Origin: Gammaproteobacteria bacterium
Lineage (GTDB): Bacteria; Pseudomonadota; Gammaproteobacteria; SZUA-229
Length of the DNA stretch: 47,154 nt
Assembly: GCA_029881275.1 (NCBI GenBank)
Contig: JAOUMX010000005.1
Location: 1-47,154 of the forward strand
Reading direction: 5' to 3'
Part shown: one piece after another, positions 17,288-30,393 of the stretch
Position numbering within the stretch: position 1 is the stretch's first letter
Layout: each line of letters starts with the position of its first letter
Made by a program: the position numbers and the translations under genes
The notes under the pieces: model-generated
Database searches by the model: none
Told to the model about the DNA's origin: nothing
Seen by the model: the letters and a program-made list of their open reading frames with translations, nothing else

Positions 17288-19708
17288 TTAATGTTTGGTG
17301 GTACTGGAAATCGAACCCAGTGCCGAATTCAATGCATGATCAAAAACAGAATGCTGCATAATGACACCTGAAAGATCACGCTCCAGCTCATCAGCAAACA
17401 CTTCAGCATCTTTTTCAATAACCACGTTACCCATATGATCGACAAAAACCAGTGTTGCATCCTGAACCAGAATAATCGCCAGCTTCAAACGTCGAACCGG
17501 ACGGTCTTCGCCATTGTAAACAATACACCAGGTACCGGGTTTAATGGTATCGGGTAGTTTCTGAAGTTTTCGTCTGGCAATATCCTCTGCCGATTCTTCT
17601 ACTTCCTGTTCCACCTCTTCTGACACTTCATCAACGATTTCTGCCTCAACTTCTGCTACTGTCTCTGCAGTTTCACTCGTTACATCTTCTCTACTTTGCG
17701 CAGCCAGCATCGTTGCGAGTACAACATTTTCCATTTTTTCTTCGGACTGTTCTTCGAGCTGTTGCTGTTGTTGCTCATGTTCTTTTCGTTGCGCAGCTAC
17801 CTGCTCATAAGTTGAACACAAATCGGCAATCACAGTTTTAATCAAACCTTTTTTCTTATAATTCGCTTCCAGCTTTTGTCGCACCGCTTTTACCAGATCA
17901 TCAAAACTAAAACCCAGCTCTTCCAGTTCAGACATGGAACCCGACAACTGCACACTGTCGATAATTTTTGACAAAATCATCAACATATCAATCCATTCAT
18001 CATTGGCTTTGCCATGCTTCAGAAAATAATTAAACATCATACTGGGCCAGACTTTCAAAACCAGCGTATGAACACCCTGGGGCAATTCCTTACCAAGTGT
18101 TATTTTGCGTATTTCCTGAAGAACAATATTTCGAGCATGCGCATGCTGTACTTCTTCATAGGATTGCTGTTCACGCTCCTGTGCCTGACGATAAATATCG
18201 TCAACTAATTCGGTTAATTCATCCAGAGCATTTTTAAAAACAGTAATATCTTCTTCGAATTCTTTCAATAACTTTTGTACTATCGCATTAATAGCAATAT
18301 AAACTTCATCACTGTGTTCACTAACACCCACACCTGCCTCAGCAAGCTTATCCAGTAATAAACGTGCAGGATGTTTATCATCGACAAAGAAATCGGCATC
18401 CAGCATAGCGGCTTTAATAACCGGTATCTGCAAACTCAGCAAAATAGCTTTGATAGCATCCGTAATGCTTTTATCTTCAATAATGGCATCAAAAATTAAT
18501 TTAATAAAATCGATTGTCTTTTCAGATATCTGATGTACGGCTTTATTAACAACACCGCCCTGCTGCTCACCGATGGTCGACAGAACAGCTCGCTTAATAG
18601 CTGCTGCATTGAACTCAAGTTTACCACCGGGCTGAATCTGAACCTGTGACTGCAAACTGGATAAGGCACCAACCACCTCCTGACGGGAATAAAAACCACC
18701 GCCACCCGGACCTTCAGATGGCCCATCACCTGCATCTGACTGACTTGGATCACCGCCAAGAAAATCATGAATCGCCTGTTGTACATGACTGGCAGAATAA
18801 GCTGGAGAAGCACCCCGATCACCTTGAACCTGTGACTGTGAAGCGCTTCCAGTGCTGCCACCGCCTGAGGTACCGCCTGATCCACCACCTGATCCACCAC
18901 CTGATCCACCGGCTGATGTGCCACCTGAAGTGCCGCCACTTCTTCCACCAGTAGAACCACTACCGACTGGCCCCGCAACATCGTCTTCACGCAGTTCATC
19001 ATGGGATTCCACTCTACGCTCGGCACGGTTTTTATTAACCTTACCTCGATACTCAATCTTTGGCAGAATACCCTGCTCTATTAGTAGCTTATTCAACTCA
19101 TCATATATTTCTTTCAATGGCGTTATGACTTCATCACCGAATATTTTATAAAGCAGCAACTTATTCTTGCGGTCATAATCAGTACACGTCAGGGCATCCT
19201 GAAAAGCGTCACAAATACGCACCGGTTTTAACGCTTCAAAATGAAAAATATCTTTTGTTTTTAAACCCAGTTCATCAAGGCGTGCTTCCAGATGGGAAAT
19301 TTCTTCCTGCATATTCATGGCAGCCTTACCACTAATAGACGACAGGGTCACCATTTCATCCATTTCGTCTGTTGCAACAAGACTTAATTCATCACTATTC
19401 TGCTGATTATCTTTATGATGTTTTTTCCGAGGTAATTCTTTTTGCTGTGAAAGCGGCTTAAAGTAAATACTTAATTCCGTATTAAAATGCTGCTCCAGTT
19501 TTTTTCGATCAACACGTAGAGCATTCATAAATTCAAACATTCTATTCTGTTCTGCAATATTACTTGCTGAATTGACAGATTCAAATAAAAAGTCATCTGC
19601 TTTTTCAAAAAGCGTCGTCATATGACTGGAAAAAAACGATGCCAGTGCTGAACGTATATTTTCAACTACTTCAGCATAATTTGGATTTTGATCTTGCTGA
19701 TCACTCAC
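17288..19708 (-). CDS. DUF1631 domain protein with Gly/Ser/Thr-rich linker
   Basis: An 806-aa cytoplasmic, mostly helical protein of the DUF1631 family (sometimes mislabelled thymidine phosphorylase). An N-terminal helical domain spans about residues 1-235. A low-complexity linker rich in Gly, Ser and Thr follows at about 245-305. A second helical domain runs from about 340 to 670, then an acidic, Gln/Glu-rich coiled stretch at about 660-725, and a small C-terminal beta domain at about 725-795 (PGTWCIVYNGE, then RRLKLAIILVQDATLVFVD) resembling the PilZ-like C-terminus of this family. A PilZ gene lies directly upstream. The family is linked to c-di-GMP or surface behaviour only by association; its biochemistry is unknown to me. 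Confidence 0.82.
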   Translation of the reverse strand: MSDQQDQNPNYAEVVENIRSALASFFSSHMTTLFEKADDFLFESVNSASNIAEQNRMFEFMNALRVDRKKLEQHFNTELSIYFKPLSQQKELPRKKHHKDNQQNSDELSLVATDEMDEMVTLSSISGKAAMNMQEEISHLEARLDELGLKTKDIFHFEALKPVRICDAFQDALTCTDYDRKNKLLLYKIFGDEVITPLKEIYDELNKLLIEQGILPKIEYRGKVNKNRAERRVESHDELREDDVAGPVGSGSTGGRSGGTSGGTSAGGSGGGSGGGSGGTSGGGSTGSASQSQVQGDRGASPAYSASHVQQAIHDFLGGDPSQSDAGDGPSEGPGGGGFYSRQEVVGALSSLQSQVQIQPGGKLEFNAAAIKRAVLSTIGEQQGGVVNKAVHQISEKTIDFIKLIFDAIIEDKSITDAIKAILLSLQIPVIKAAMLDADFFVDDKHPARLLLDKLAEAGVGVSEHSDEVYIAINAIVQKLLKEFEEDITVFKNALDELTELVDDIYRQAQEREQQSYEEVQHAHARNIVLQEIRKITLGKELPQGVHTLVLKVWPSMMFNYFLKHGKANDEWIDMLMILSKIIDSVQLSGSMSELEELGFSFDDLVKAVRQKLEANYKKKGLIKTVIADLCSTYEQVAAQRKEHEQQQQQLEEQSEEKMENVVLATMLAAQSREDVTSETAETVAEVEAEIVDEVSEEVEQEVEESAEDIARRKLQKLPDTIKPGTWCIVYNGEDRPVRRLKLAIILVQDATLVFVDHMGNVVIEKDAEVFADELERDLSGVIMQHSVFDHALNSALGSISSTTKH
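18877..18912 (-). repeat. 12-bp tandem repeat inside the DUF1631 gene linker
   Basis: Three direct copies of CTGATCCACCAC (18877-18888, 18889-18900, and 18901-18912 with two changes) encode GGSG-type tetrapeptides on the minus strand. Looser related units extend from about 18858 to 18960. Being a multiple of three, the repeat can gain or lose copies without frameshift. Confidence 0.85.
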
Positions 19709-19748
19709 AGAATATTATCCTCATTTCACAACTTATTACGCCCGACTT

Positions 19749-20033
19749 CTAGTCGTCCAGCTCCATTTCAACATATGCCAGGCCAATCCCCATCGCATCC
19801 TGATGAACCACGACAGCAGCGCTTTCTGGTAATGTTTCCCTGTTTGCTGATTCCCCCACCAGTGATACATATACCAGCTCACCAATAACAGGTCGTTTTT
19901 CCACGCTATCCATAATTAGAAATAAGCCACCTTCACTGATATCCCGGGTATGAACAATAACCGGTTCTGCATCCAGGTATGACAGCTCAACTTCAAGATC
20001 TATTTCTTTTCGTGGGTATTTACGTTGTTCCAT
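19749..20033 (-). CDS. PilZ domain protein
   Basis: A 94-aa single-domain PilZ protein. Both c-di-GMP-binding motifs are intact: RxxxR at residues 4-8 (RKYPR) and D/N-x-S-x-x-G at 31-36 (DISEGG). The beta-barrel follows, with VYVSLVGES and IGLAYVEME strands. It should act as a stand-alone c-di-GMP receptor in the cytoplasm. It lies 40 bases upstream of the DUF1631 gene in the same direction, so the two are probably co-transcribed and may work together; the partnership is inference. Confidence 0.9.
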   Translation of the reverse strand: MEQRKYPRKEIDLEVELSYLDAEPVIVHTRDISEGGLFLIMDSVEKRPVIGELVYVSLVGESANRETLPESAAVVVHQDAMGIGLAYVEMELDD

Positions 20034-20073
20034 TTTATTATCTTCAAATTAGGCCAACTATTGTGGCTATGCA

Positions 20074-20097
20074 TTCGACAGCTCCAGATATGTCGAA
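20074..20097. repeat. Inverted repeat between the PfkB and PilZ genes
   Basis: TTCGACA (20074-20080) and TGTCGAA (20091-20097) form a 7-bp stem with a 10-base loop, 59 bases past the kinase stop and 40 bases before the PilZ start. No U-tract follows in either direction, so it may be an operator or mRNA hairpin rather than a classical terminator. Confidence 0.35.
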
Positions 20098-20155
20098 ATA
20101 AGATTTATTTATATGAATATAGCTTTAAATCTGAATTTTGATAGTCATAGCTGCC

Positions 20156-21148
20156 TTAACCCAGCACTATTCCAAGAATATCTTTATGATCCTCAGCTTT
20201 CAGACGAGGACCAAACTGACTGACTACCCTGGCAGCAGCCAGACTGGCGATATTACCGGCCTCGTAAAATGAATGACCATGGGTAATGCCATAAATAAAA
20301 GCTCCGGCAAACATATCGCCCGCACCATTGCTATCAACCGCCTTTACCGGATGGGGTGAAATTTCAATCATTCGCTGACCGTCATATACCATGGCCCCCT
20401 TACCACCCAGGGTGACGGCAAATGTTTTAGCCACTGATTTCAAAGACTCCAGCGCCTGATTCAGGTCATCACTACCGGACCAGCTCCTGGCTTCTGCCTC
20501 ATTGCAAAACAACAGATCCACACCCTCTCCCAGCATTTCAGCAAGACCACTCTTAAAATACTCAACCATGGCAGGGTCAGAAAATGTCAGCGCTGTTTTA
20601 ACGCCGAATTTTTCAGCAATTTTACGCGCCTCAATCGCAGCATGACGTCCAGTCTCAGATGTCACCAGATACCCCTCGATATATAAATATTCCGAATCTT
20701 TGATGGCATCCTGATGTAATTCATCGACAGAGAAGGTTTCCGTAATTCCCAGAAAAGTATTCATGGTACGCTCGGCATCAGGTGTCACCATAACCAGACA
20801 TTTACCAGTGACACCTTCTTTTCGTCCATCACCAATATTAGTATCCACCCCCGCAGCCAGCAGATCATTGACATAAAAGTCACCCAGTTCATCATTTGCC
20901 ACTTTACAGGAATAAAAAGCATTTCCGCCAAAATAATTTACCGCAATAATAGTATTGGCGGCAGAACCACCACTGGCTTTTTTACCTTCAAAAGCATCAA
21001 GATGAGCAATCAGTTCATGTTGACGCTGTTCATCGACCAGTGTCATAACACCTTTTTCAATACCACTTGTTTGAAGAAAAGCATCTTCAATTTCAAACTC
21101 CATATCGACCAATGCATTACCTACACCATACACATGATATTTTTTCAT
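20156..21148 (-). CDS. PfkB family carbohydrate/nucleoside kinase (adenosine kinase-like)
   Basis: A ribokinase-fold kinase of about 330 aa. I prefer the ATG at 21148 because GGA lies 6 bases before it, whereas the ATG at 21154 directly abuts that GGA; the difference is two residues. Numbered from 21154, the features are the substrate loop GGSAANT (62-68), NEAEA (218-222) and the anion-hole/catalytic DSNGAGDMFAG with base Asp280. The N-terminus GVGNALVDMEFE resembles proteobacterial PfkB proteins annotated as adenosine kinase. The actual substrate (adenosine, inosine or a sugar) is not fixed by the sequence. Confidence 0.88.
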   Translation of the reverse strand: MKKYHVYGVGNALVDMEFEIEDAFLQTSGIEKGVMTLVDEQRQHELIAHLDAFEGKKASGGSAANTIIAVNYFGGNAFYSCKVANDELGDFYVNDLLAAGVDTNIGDGRKEGVTGKCLVMVTPDAERTMNTFLGITETFSVDELHQDAIKDSEYLYIEGYLVTSETGRHAAIEARKIAEKFGVKTALTFSDPAMVEYFKSGLAEMLGEGVDLLFCNEAEARSWSGSDDLNQALESLKSVAKTFAVTLGGKGAMVYDGQRMIEISPHPVKAVDSNGAGDMFAGAFIYGITHGHSFYEAGNIASLAAARVVSQFGPRLKAEDHKDILGIVLG

Positions 21149-21187
21149 ATTCATTCCAGTATTCTTTTAAATTAATTAACAAAAATG

Positions 21188-22186
21188 TTATCGCGTCTGC
21201 GCAATTTGCGTTGTCAAAGCCAGTAACTCATCCCAGGGACGTCCCGGCTCTATTCCTTTTATAACCCTGTCAATGCGCGCACAACGCCTGAGAAATCCAC
21301 GCCATCGTCTGGCACCGTGTCTATTCAATGCTTTTTTCAACAGAGGTTTACGGCTATCCCAGATGCGCGCCTGAGTCATGGCCGCATCCATGGAAATATT
21401 AGACTCAGAAAAGCCAGCCAGTAATCTTACTTCTCTCGAAAGCGCCCACAAAGCCAGCACTGGTTCAATGCCTTCATTTTTTAATCCACTGGAAATTCTT
21501 GCCGCACGAACCACATCACCTGTCAGGGCACTATCAACCAGATCATAAATATTATAACGGGCACTATCTGCAACAGCAGATGCAATTTCTTCTATGCCAA
21601 TTACTGCATCACCATAAAGTAAATATAACTTGTCAATTTCCTGTGCAGCTGCCAGCATGTTGCCTTCAATTCTATCCGCCAGTAAAGATACTGCTTCTGT
21701 CGTTGGTTTAAGATTTTTTTGGCGCATGCGCTGCTCAATCCATCGAGGCAACTCCTGTACTGAAATCGGCCAGCATTGTATGACCACACCCAACTGATCC
21801 AGTGCTTTAAACCATTTTGTATTTTTAGCACTCGAGTCCAGTTTACCCGCAGTAATAATTAACACTGCATCCTCTGCCGGTCGTTGTGCGTATTCAATCA
21901 GCACCTGTGAACCCTGCTTACCAGGCTTACCCGATGGCAAACGTAATTCAATAATGCGTTTTTCAGCAAACAAAGACAGACTATTGCCCGCATCCAGCAA
22001 CTGATTCCAGTCAAAATGACTGTCCACATCCATCACTTCACGTTCTGTATAATCCAGTTGGCGTGCAGCATTGCGTATTGTATCTGTCGATTCCATCACC
22101 TGCAGCGGCTCATCTCCACTGACAAAATAAATGGCTTTCAATCCCTGTTTCAAATGCTGCTGGATCTGATCAATTCTGATTTTCAT
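21188..22186 (-). CDS. holA: DNA polymerase III subunit delta
   Basis: HolA is the wrench of the clamp loader, opening the beta ring. The 332-aa protein is the usual length and has the family's N-terminal IYFVSGDEPLQVMESTDTIR, the core ELPRWIEQRM and ADRIEGNMLAAAQEIDKL, and the C-terminal LALWALSREVRLLAG collar segment. It follows lptE and leuS with a 93-bp gap, the ordinary gammaproteobacterial arrangement (leuS-lptE-holA). Confidence 0.96.
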   Translation of the reverse strand: MKIRIDQIQQHLKQGLKAIYFVSGDEPLQVMESTDTIRNAARQLDYTEREVMDVDSHFDWNQLLDAGNSLSLFAEKRIIELRLPSGKPGKQGSQVLIEYAQRPAEDAVLIITAGKLDSSAKNTKWFKALDQLGVVIQCWPISVQELPRWIEQRMRQKNLKPTTEAVSLLADRIEGNMLAAAQEIDKLYLLYGDAVIGIEEIASAVADSARYNIYDLVDSALTGDVVRAARISSGLKNEGIEPVLALWALSREVRLLAGFSESNISMDAAMTQARIWDSRKPLLKKALNRHGARRWRGFLRRCARIDRVIKGIEPGRPWDELLALTTQIAQTR

Positions 22187-22279
22187 ATAGCTATTTAATT
22201 ACACATAAATCGTCTTTGAGTAACTCTAATTTATTTTTAACTAACGGGACTTACACACTGGATCAACAATAGCCATCTA

Positions 22280-25455
<3,176 letters not shown>

Positions 25456-25552
25456 TTAATACAGAAGTCTTTAAACTAAGCTATAAAAAGAAAAGGAAGG
25501 ATACCTCAGACCCCATGGTATGGAAACTGCTTACAGTATTTAAGAGGTACGC

Positions 25553-26071
25553 ATGACCGTAAATAATAACCACGAAGATAATTCTCTGGTTGACGCATAC
25601 AATCAAATGATGGCACGTATTAAAGATTCCATCGAAAGCGCTGAAGCCAAGGCAGCACCTACATTACAGAAAGCCATTGATCTGGCCAAACAAAAAGCCA
25701 TTCATCTAGGTGAAATATCCCTGGAAGAAGCCGAAGAAATTGGTAATTACATCAAGCGCGACATTAATGATGCTGCCGAATACCTTATGGAGACCAGCCA
25801 TGAATTCAGTGAATGGCTAATGCTGGATATCGACATCATTGAACAAAAGGTACTGGAACTGTTTCTGTCCGTGGCGGATAAAACACGCATTGAACTGGAG
25901 GAACTGGCCAGACCTGCCTGTACAATCTCACAATACCATACGGGTGAAATTACCGGTCCGGGATCATTAATCTGTGAAGCATGCGAAGAAATGATCCATT
26001 TCACCACCACCGGTCATATCCCTCCCTGCCCAAAATGCAAAAAAACCTGTTTTAAACGGGCAGAAATTTAA
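25553..26071 (+). CDS. ybeL: Zinc ribbon-containing protein YbeL (DUF1451)
   Basis: A 172-aa soluble protein matching E. coli YbeL. It has a helical N-terminal two-thirds and a C-terminal zinc ribbon with paired cysteines CEACEE and CPKCKK, preceded by the family's YHTGEITGPGSLIC segment. A strong Shine-Dalgarno (AGAGG, 25541-25545) precedes the ATG. It faces away from leuS and converges on the NlpC/P60 gene with two bases between stops. The function of the family is unknown. Confidence 0.92.
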   Translation: MTVNNNHEDNSLVDAYNQMMARIKDSIESAEAKAAPTLQKAIDLAKQKAIHLGEISLEEAEEIGNYIKRDINDAAEYLMETSHEFSEWLMLDIDIIEQKVLELFLSVADKTRIELEELARPACTISQYHTGEITGPGSLICEACEEMIHFTTTGHIPPCPKCKKTCFKRAEI

Positions 26072-26073
26072 TA

Positions 26074-26589
26074 TCAGAACTTAACCCGTCGTGCCTTCCA
26101 GTAACTTCTAGCCCAGTAAACATTATCAAGATGACTGACACGAACGCCTTTACTGGAAGACGCATGCATAAACTGCCGGTTACCCATATAGATACCTACA
26201 TGCCGCTGTTTTAAGCCGGTTTTAAAAAACACCAGATCACCGGGACGGAGCTGGTTCTGCTTGATCGCCACACCCATTTTTGACTGCAATTCCGTTGATC
26301 GCGGCACACGAATACCCAGCTTTGATAAATAGGTAACATAAACCAGCCCTGAACAGTCAACGCCCTCTTTTGATAAACCGCCGAGACGATGCTTCACCCG
26401 TTTCCATTCGTTATATTGAGATTTAAGTAATTTTTTTACTTTTACCCTATCGTCCAGATTCACCACCTTGCCTGGAACAATAGTCACTTTTTCAGCCTGT
26501 CGCACAGCCGAACTGGAACAGGCACCAAGCCCGAACACCAGTAATAAGCAAATAAAATAAGGCACTATATATCTAATTTGAAAAACCAT
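26074..26589 (-). CDS. NlpC/P60 family lipoprotein, peptidoglycan endopeptidase
   Basis: A 171-aa lipoprotein precursor: hydrophobic signal, lipobox LGAC with Cys24, then an NlpC/P60 domain. The catalytic Cys79 (GVDCSGLVYVTY), His130 (QRHVGIYMG) and a third polar residue His142 (FMHASSSKGV) are all present. Such enzymes (MepS, NlpC) cleave D-Glu/mDAP-type bonds or stem-peptide crosslinks in the cell wall. The start lies 17 bases inside the end of lnt, so it is co-transcribed with the enzyme that acylates lipoproteins. Which of the enterobacterial paralogues it equals is unclear. Confidence 0.9.
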   Translation of the reverse strand: MVFQIRYIVPYFICLLLVFGLGACSSSAVRQAEKVTIVPGKVVNLDDRVKVKKLLKSQYNEWKRVKHRLGGLSKEGVDCSGLVYVTYLSKLGIRVPRSTELQSKMGVAIKQNQLRPGDLVFFKTGLKQRHVGIYMGNRQFMHASSSKGVRVSHLDNVYWARSYWKARRVKF

Positions 26590-28087
26590 TTTTTCTATTC
26601 TTTACATAAACCACTAGCAGCAACAGTACACCCAGACTGACCAATAAATAATTTTGCCAGCGCGAATACGGTGTAACCCCGATAAATGGCTGCACATCTG
26701 CCACCAGCACATGCCGTTCAAACTGCGGCGACATAGCCTTCACTCGACCTTTATGATCAATTATAGAAGATACTCCGGTATTAGTAGCTCGCAACATATA
26801 TCGCCCTGCCTCCAGCGCTCTCATACGAGCAATCTGATGATGCTGCCAGGCCTCTGGAGAATCCTCAAACCAGGCATCATTACTCACATTCACCAGAACT
26901 GTTGCCTGAGGCAGGCTTTTCATAACATCACGATCAAATGCATCTTCAAAACAGATGCTCACACCCACGGGTTGGCCCGCCATTAATATCAGATCCTGAT
27001 CCTGTTTTCCCGAATCAATGTCTGACATCGGAATATTTATCCAGTGCCTGAAGAATTCCAGTGCACCCCGAAAAGGGAAATACTCACCCAGTGGCACCAG
27101 ATGACGCTTCTGGTAAACACCATCACGCAAACTAATTACGCTATTAAAATAACGGCGACTATTTTGTTCGCGAATAAATAATCCCAGCAACACATCTTTA
27201 TCGTGTTTTTCAGCTTCACTTTTTAAACGCTGAAGATACTCGGTCACCTGATGTTGATAGTCAGGAATAGCCGTCTCTGGCCAGATAATGACGTCACTGC
27301 TCCAATGCTGTTGCGTAAGTTGCCTGTACATATTGAGCGTAGGCCGATACATATAGGAACGCCATTTATCTTTCTGTGCAATATTCCCCTGTATTAAACT
27401 AACATTAATTTCATCACCTGCCGGATTTACCCAGTCAAGTCGCATCAAACCGAAACCCACTAACCAGACAAGCAACAGAACTGGCAAACAAACTTTCAAA
27501 TATTTTTTATGATAAATAATCAGGGCGAGCAATGCCGAACAAAAAACAGCAACAAAACCAACACCCAAACCACCAAATAAAGTCGCATAACCGGCAACGG
27601 GCATATCAATCTGGGAGTAACCCAGTTGCAACCAGGGAAAGCCGGTTAAAAAATAACCTCGTAACCATTCTGTAATTAACCAGCACAGAGGAATTATCAG
27701 GATTAATTTTAAAGACCGTTGTACATTAAAGAAACGCTGCGCTAAAAAACCGGCAAGAGCAGGAAATAGCGCCAGGTAGGCGGCCAGTAAAAAAACAATC
27801 AATACAGCCAGAAATACAGGGGACCCACCGTGAAAATATAAACTATAAAATATCCAGTGAACGCCAAAAACAAACTGCCCCAGACCAAATAACCAGCCTC
27901 GCCAGAAAGCCCGGCCCGGCAATGAATGCAACCACAACAAACACATCCAGGCCATAACAATATAAACCAGCCATGACTGTTCATAGGGTGCAAATGCAAA
28001 GGGCAGTAACAGCCCACTTGCTAATGCGCTTATATCAAGAATTCTTACACTGGATTTTTTTGTAGACTTAAAAAAATCAATCAGCAT
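26573..28087 (-). CDS. lnt: Apolipoprotein N-acyltransferase
   Basis: Lnt adds the third acyl chain to outer-membrane lipoproteins. The 504-aa protein has eight hydrophobic segments (seven before about residue 215 and one near the C-terminus, about 485-500) flanking a periplasmic nitrilase-like domain. The catalytic triad is visible as Glu271 (WPETAIP), Lys327 (YQKRHLVPLGEY) and Cys379 (VSICFEDAF). It overlaps ybeX/corC by 11 bases upstream and the NlpC/P60 gene by 17 downstream. Confidence 0.97.
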   Translation of the reverse strand: MLIDFFKSTKKSSVRILDISALASGLLLPFAFAPYEQSWLVYIVMAWMCLLWLHSLPGRAFWRGWLFGLGQFVFGVHWIFYSLYFHGGSPVFLAVLIVFLLAAYLALFPALAGFLAQRFFNVQRSLKLILIIPLCWLITEWLRGYFLTGFPWLQLGYSQIDMPVAGYATLFGGLGVGFVAVFCSALLALIIYHKKYLKVCLPVLLLVWLVGFGLMRLDWVNPAGDEINVSLIQGNIAQKDKWRSYMYRPTLNMYRQLTQQHWSSDVIIWPETAIPDYQHQVTEYLQRLKSEAEKHDKDVLLGLFIREQNSRRYFNSVISLRDGVYQKRHLVPLGEYFPFRGALEFFRHWINIPMSDIDSGKQDQDLILMAGQPVGVSICFEDAFDRDVMKSLPQATVLVNVSNDAWFEDSPEAWQHHQIARMRALEAGRYMLRATNTGVSSIIDHKGRVKAMSPQFERHVLVADVQPFIGVTPYSRWQNYLLVSLGVLLLLVVYVKNRKNGFSN

Positions 28088-28937
28088 CTGTTATTGTTCT
28101 CGCCGCGGGAAGCAATAACACTTGCAGATGTTTAATACGACGACTATCCGCGCTCATGATTTTAAATAGAAAACGATCTATTACCACTGATTCCCCACGT
28201 TTGGGCAAATGGCCAAGATGGTTCATCACCAGGCCGGCCAGGGTATCAAAATCTTCATCACTAAAATCACTTTCAAAATAATCATTAAACTCTTCGATCG
28301 GCGTCAATGCTTTAACTGAATAACGACTAACACCCAGACGACGGATATTTCCTATATCTTCAATATCATGTTCATCATCAATATCGCCGACAATCTGTTC
28401 TAACACATCTTCGATTGTTACCAGGCCTGCAACACCGCCATATTCATCCACAATCATCGCAATATGATTTCGACTGGAACGAAACTCTTTCAGTAACACA
28501 TTCAATCGTTTGCTTTCTGGCACAAATGAAGGCGAGCGTAGTACATCTTTTATTTCAAAGTCTTTACGGCTGTCCTCATTACAATAACGCAACAAATCTT
28601 TAGCCAGCAGAATACCTATAATTTCATCACGACTATCACCAATAACCGGAAACCGGGAGTGACCAGACTCAATAACTACGGGCAACATTTCCTCATATGA
28701 ATTATCCTCTTTCAGCACAACCATATGCGAACGAGGAATCATAATATCTCGAACCTGAATCTCATCTACCTGAAGCACGCCTTCAATCATAGTCAGTGCA
28801 TCAAGATCAAATAAATTGCTTTTCTGTGATTTTTTCAGAACCGAAAGAAGTTCATCACGGTCATCAGGGTGGTTAAGAAAAATCCGACTTAACTTCTGAA
28901 AAAAAGTTAATTCTTTATTATTCGTTCGATCATTCAT
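28077..28937 (-). CDS. ybeX: CBS-domain protein YbeX/CorC
   Basis: A 286-aa cytoplasmic protein with two CBS domains (about residues 65-190; [14 protein letters not shown] and [20 protein letters not shown]) and a C-terminal CorC_HlyC domain. It has no membrane part, as in E. coli YbeX. It was first linked to Co/Mg efflux and more recently to ribosome metabolism through its neighbours. It overlaps ybeY by 8 bases and lnt by 11, the conserved ybeZ-ybeY-ybeX-lnt order. Confidence 0.95.
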   Translation of the reverse strand: MNDRTNNKELTFFQKLSRIFLNHPDDRDELLSVLKKSQKSNLFDLDALTMIEGVLQVDEIQVRDIMIPRSHMVVLKEDNSYEEMLPVVIESGHSRFPVIGDSRDEIIGILLAKDLLRYCNEDSRKDFEIKDVLRSPSFVPESKRLNVLLKEFRSSRNHIAMIVDEYGGVAGLVTIEDVLEQIVGDIDDEHDIEDIGNIRRLGVSRYSVKALTPIEEFNDYFESDFSDEDFDTLAGLVMNHLGHLPKRGESVVIDRFLFKIMSADSRRIKHLQVLLLPAARTITDAD

Positions 28938-29388
28938 GTATTGAAATATAGGGATTCTTATACCCTAGCTCCTCCAGATATTTAATTTCCAGTGTTTCCA
29001 TTTCTTCTGCCTGCTCATCTGATATATGATCAAATCCCTGCAGATGCAAAACGCCATGAATCACCATATGCGCCCAATGAGCTTCACTACTTTTATATTG
29101 TTCTGCAGCTTCCTTTTCTACGACAGGCGCACATATAACAAGATCACCGAGTATGGTTTCTCCCAGCTCTTCAGGCAACTCCATAGGAAAGGACAAAACA
29201 TTAGTCGGTTTATCTTTTCCTCTGTATTCATGATTAAGACTTTGACTTTCAACTTCATCAACAATACGAATACCAATATGCACAGGATCCTTACCCTGTA
29301 TTGCCTTAGCCGCCCATAAATTTAATTGTTCTGGATCAGGAATACCTTTCCGATCAACAACATATTGCACATCCAGTTCAACCGACAT
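28930..29388 (-). CDS. ybeY: Endoribonuclease YbeY
   Basis: YbeY is a metal-dependent RNase needed for 16S rRNA 3'-end maturation and ribosome quality control. The 152-aa protein contains the zinc-binding H-x3-H-x5-H signature in [11 protein letters not shown] and the upstream [14 protein letters not shown] and GDLVIC motifs. It starts two bases after ybeZ and overlaps ybeX, so the three are one transcriptional unit. Confidence 0.96.
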   Translation of the reverse strand: MSVELDVQYVVDRKGIPDPEQLNLWAAKAIQGKDPVHIGIRIVDEVESQSLNHEYRGKDKPTNVLSFPMELPEELGETILGDLVICAPVVEKEAAEQYKSSEAHWAHMVIHGVLHLQGFDHISDEQAEEMETLEIKYLEELGYKNPYISIHE

Positions 29389-29390
29389 GA

Positions 29391-30356
29391 TTATTTCTCA
29401 TTTTCATCAAAACGGTCATATGCATTGACAATACGTTGAACGAGCGGATGACGGACAACGTCCCGTGCATTAAAGAAAGTCATTGAAACACCGTCTACAT
29501 CTTTTAATACTTCAACAGCATGCCTGAGCCCTGAACGTGTACCTCGTGGCAAGTCCACCTGGGTAACATCACCGGTAACTACAGCTGTTGAACCGAATCC
29601 TATTCGAGTCAAAAACATTTTCATTTGTTCACAGGTGGTATTTTGCGCTTCATCAAGTAAAATAAAAGCATCATTCAATGTACGGCCTCGCATATAGGCC
29701 AGCGGTGCAATTTCAATTGCATTTTTTTCCATTAATTTTACAACACGATCAAATCCCAGCATCTCATACAGTGCGTCGTACATAGGACGTAAATAAGGAT
29801 CAATTTTCTGCGCCAGATCACCGGGCAAAAAGCCAAGTCGCTCACCTGCTTCAACTGCAGGGCGTACCAGCACCAATCGTTGCACCCGTTCATTTTCCAG
29901 CGCTTCCACTGCACAGGCCACCGCAAGATAGGTTTTACCCGTTCCTGCAGGGCCTATACCCAGATTCAAATCATGCTGCTTAACATTACGTAAATAATTT
30001 ATCTGATTTTCACCGCGAGCTTTAATAATCCCTTTACGTAACTGTAAACTCCATTGTTCAACATCGATCTGTTTTTTGGTAGTTAATTGCTCGACACCGG
30101 AATCCTGCAGAAAGAGATTGATTTTTGATGCCGTTAATTCTTCTTTTTCCGTTGCGGCATACAAATTCTTTAAAACTTCGACTACTATACGCAACCCTTC
30201 AGGCTCACCAATCAACTGAAAGTGATGATTACGATTATTAATCTCCACACCAAGTCGAGATTCAATCTGCCTCAAATGATCATTCAATGGGCCACAAAGA
30301 TTAGCCAATCGAAGATTATCCACGGGGCTTAAATCTATATCCAGACTTTCAGTCAT
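29391..30356 (-). CDS. ybeZ: PhoH-like ATPase YbeZ
   Basis: A PhoH-family P-loop ATPase that partners YbeY. I start at 30356 ([20 protein letters not shown]), which aligns with the E. coli YbeZ N-terminus and gives 321 aa. The frame is open a further 42 codons upstream, but those would lie within the 3' end of miaB and match nothing. Walker A is [11 protein letters not shown], Walker B is ILLDEAQN, and the family's GRTLNDAFI and [13 protein letters not shown] are present. Only 37 bases separate it from the miaB stop. Confidence 0.95.
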   Translation of the reverse strand: MTESLDIDLSPVDNLRLANLCGPLNDHLRQIESRLGVEINNRNHHFQLIGEPEGLRIVVEVLKNLYAATEKEELTASKINLFLQDSGVEQLTTKKQIDVEQWSLQLRKGIIKARGENQINYLRNVKQHDLNLGIGPAGTGKTYLAVACAVEALENERVQRLVLVRPAVEAGERLGFLPGDLAQKIDPYLRPMYDALYEMLGFDRVVKLMEKNAIEIAPLAYMRGRTLNDAFILLDEAQNTTCEQMKMFLTRIGFGSTAVVTGDVTQVDLPRGTRSGLRHAVEVLKDVDGVSMTFFNARDVVRHPLVQRIVNAYDRFDENEK

Positions 30357-30393
30357 ATTATTAATTTTCAGGTAATTGTTAATCGACAAATAA

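Noticed and set aside
18852-19151. Pro/Asp-rich plus-strand frame (repeated PPPDPPPD)
   Set aside because: It is the antisense shadow of the Gly/Ser linker repeat in the DUF1631 gene.
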